Positions 63,164-64,000 of a stretch of 64,000 nt of DNA are shown here, piece by piece. Both the position numbers and the translations under genes were made by a program. The notes below the pieces were generated by a model, which saw only the letters and a list, made by a program, of their open reading frames with translations, made no database searches and was not told the origin of the DNA. Source of the stretch: Bactericera cockerelli (Eukaryota; Arthropoda; Insecta; Hemiptera; Triozidae); NCBI GenBank assembly GCA_024516035.1, contig JAMCCL010000017.1, positions 400,786 to 464,785 on the forward strand, in the 5' to 3' direction. Position 1 is the stretch's first letter. Each line of letters starts with the position of its first letter.

Positions 63164-64000
63164 CTGCAGAATTTGTAAGCTTTTGGAGAACTGTAGTATA
63201 GGGTGAGGGCAAATTTCTTCAGTTCCTGTGAATATCGTTGACCACCTCTTGAAACCGTTGTATTTCTTCTAGCGTTTAGAAAAATTTCCTTACTCATGCC
63301 AGAAAATTCACTAAGAAGAAGATTTTGAAAGTCATCTGAGAGGTTAAGACTTGGATGGGTGACCATTCAAATTCTAATTCTCGTGACGCTGGCTTTTCCC
63401 GGCCCCACTCAGGCTGGGTGAGGTCAATGTGAGTAGCAGGTTTGTGAGTTTCCTGCGAATGGAGGGTAAAACCCCCGTCGTGATATGACCATGGCAGTTG
63501 AAAGCGACGTTAAACCCCACTTAAAAAAAAAAAAAAAGAAAGTCATCTGAAGCAAGGCCTTCGTTTTTTAACGAATGCACCAACTCTTTCAAACTTCCAA
63601 TCCTTTTATTCCGCCTGCGTACCTTTTGTTGCAAATTTTTTATTTTTCTTTTCAAAGTAAACTCATCTTTTTTCATTTTTTTTTTAATAAAGGGGCAGAG
63701 CTTTTTCTTCCGTTTGAGAAGCTTTGTCTTCTGATAGATCTGCAATGCCCAGTACTGTTTCTTCAGCTTCAACAAGCTCCAAATCCATCTCATCATTTCC
63801 TCCAAGTCCAACATCCAAATCCATCTCATCATTTCCTCCAAGTCCAACATCTGTAATTTCAATGTCTTCCCAAATTTCTTCTGAATGTTGAAATGATGTT
63901 GATGGAATTGGATTTGACATAGTATCTTCTGGGCTTGCCTGTTTTAGTGGTGTTTTTTGTGCTTTCTTATAGGGCTTTCTTTTCTTGGCAGGGGTTGTAA
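63164..64000 (-). pseudogene. P-element/THAP9-like transposase, 5' exon, SINE-interrupted, runs off the window
   Basis: Going down from 64000: a basic segment (TTPAKKRKPYKKAQ), MSNPIPSTSFQHSEEIWEDI, a duplicated GLGGNDEMDLDV unit (63777-63853), a frame shift near 63720, then a basic coiled coil (TLKRKIKNLQQKVRRRNKRI, SLKELVHSLKNEGLASDDF), the SINE, and QNLLLSEFSGMSKEIFL, GGQRYSQELKKFALTLYYSS, PKAYKFC, ending at a GTAAGA donor (63163). The next exon begins at 60277, so the intron is 2886 bp. The THAP DNA-binding domain is expected beyond the window edge. Confidence 0.85.
63340..63537 (+). mobile_element. 5S rRNA-derived SINE, copy D, 5'-truncated
   Basis: It begins inside the 5S head (GAGGTTAAGACTTGGATGGG) and continues with the full tail and poly-A. 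GAAAGTCATCTGA is duplicated at 63327-63339 and 63538-63550. It lies in the coding exon of the P-element-like gene. Confidence 0.93.

Overview
This is a eukaryotic, AT-rich window that looks like intergenic or heterochromatic DNA of an arthropod, most likely an insect and possibly a hemipteran. That placement is inferred from the transposon families present and from MADF-BESS and BED/TTF zinc-finger proteins. I see no operons, no ribosome-binding-site organisation, no complete rRNA or tRNA gene and no clear intact host gene. Nearly everything recognisable is transposon-derived. The gene-poor remainder is AT-rich DNA, microsatellite and diverged repeats.

Layout. 0.3-2.0 kb: 3' half of a piggyBac transposase, then a 186-bp tandem repeat whose second copy carries a MITE with a visible empty site. 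2.3-3.7 kb (minus): a MADF-BESS exon, a hAT C-terminal fragment and a DUF7869-like fragment. 3.7-6.1 kb (minus): BEL/Pao gag-protease remnant hit by three 5S-rRNA-derived SINEs. 7.2-12.1 kb: a candidate large element with a clustered 12-bp motif at both ends, an almost intact 775-aa transposase-like gene and an acidic tandem-repeat gene. 12.2-14.7 kb: a reverse transcriptase with a zinc-finger/nuclease-like tail and a changed catalytic box. 15.38-19.13 kb: a complete pogo-type transposon (25-bp TIR, TA duplication) whose transposase carries about 28 nonapeptide repeats and a PHD finger. 19.3-21.8 kb: a decayed DUF7869-type gene, preceded by another motif cluster. 22.7-26.6 kb: pogo and R2-like remnants. 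27.5-29.9 kb: a hAT gene with a perfect 164-bp tandem duplication and a detectable last intron.

31.83-36.97 kb is a complete hAT with a perfect 8-bp duplication, containing an RTE-like LINE, which itself contains a tRNA-SINE beside a 31-bp palindrome. 37.0-41.4 kb is a DIRS-like gag-RT remnant containing a complete hAT (38.89-41.23 kb) and another 5S-SINE. 42.1-44.0 kb is a transposon-derived gene whose middle part is inverted. 44.03-57.50 kb is bounded by inverted copies of one 350-bp sequence. Between them lie a 107-bp perfect palindrome, a two-ORF APE-type LINE, SINEs and a nearly intact two-exon hAT gene; a small deleted hAT sits inside the right copy. 57.6-58.3 kb is an array of CACCCTGTATA-type repeats. 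58.36-64.0 kb (minus) is a P-element/THAP9-like gene whose 2.9-kb intron holds a three-level nest of insertions.

The window works mainly as a stratigraphic record. Target-site duplications and empty sites order many of the insertions. Three hairpin junctions, one inversion and two tandem duplications point to repeated fold-back or template-switch repair, or to assembly artefacts.
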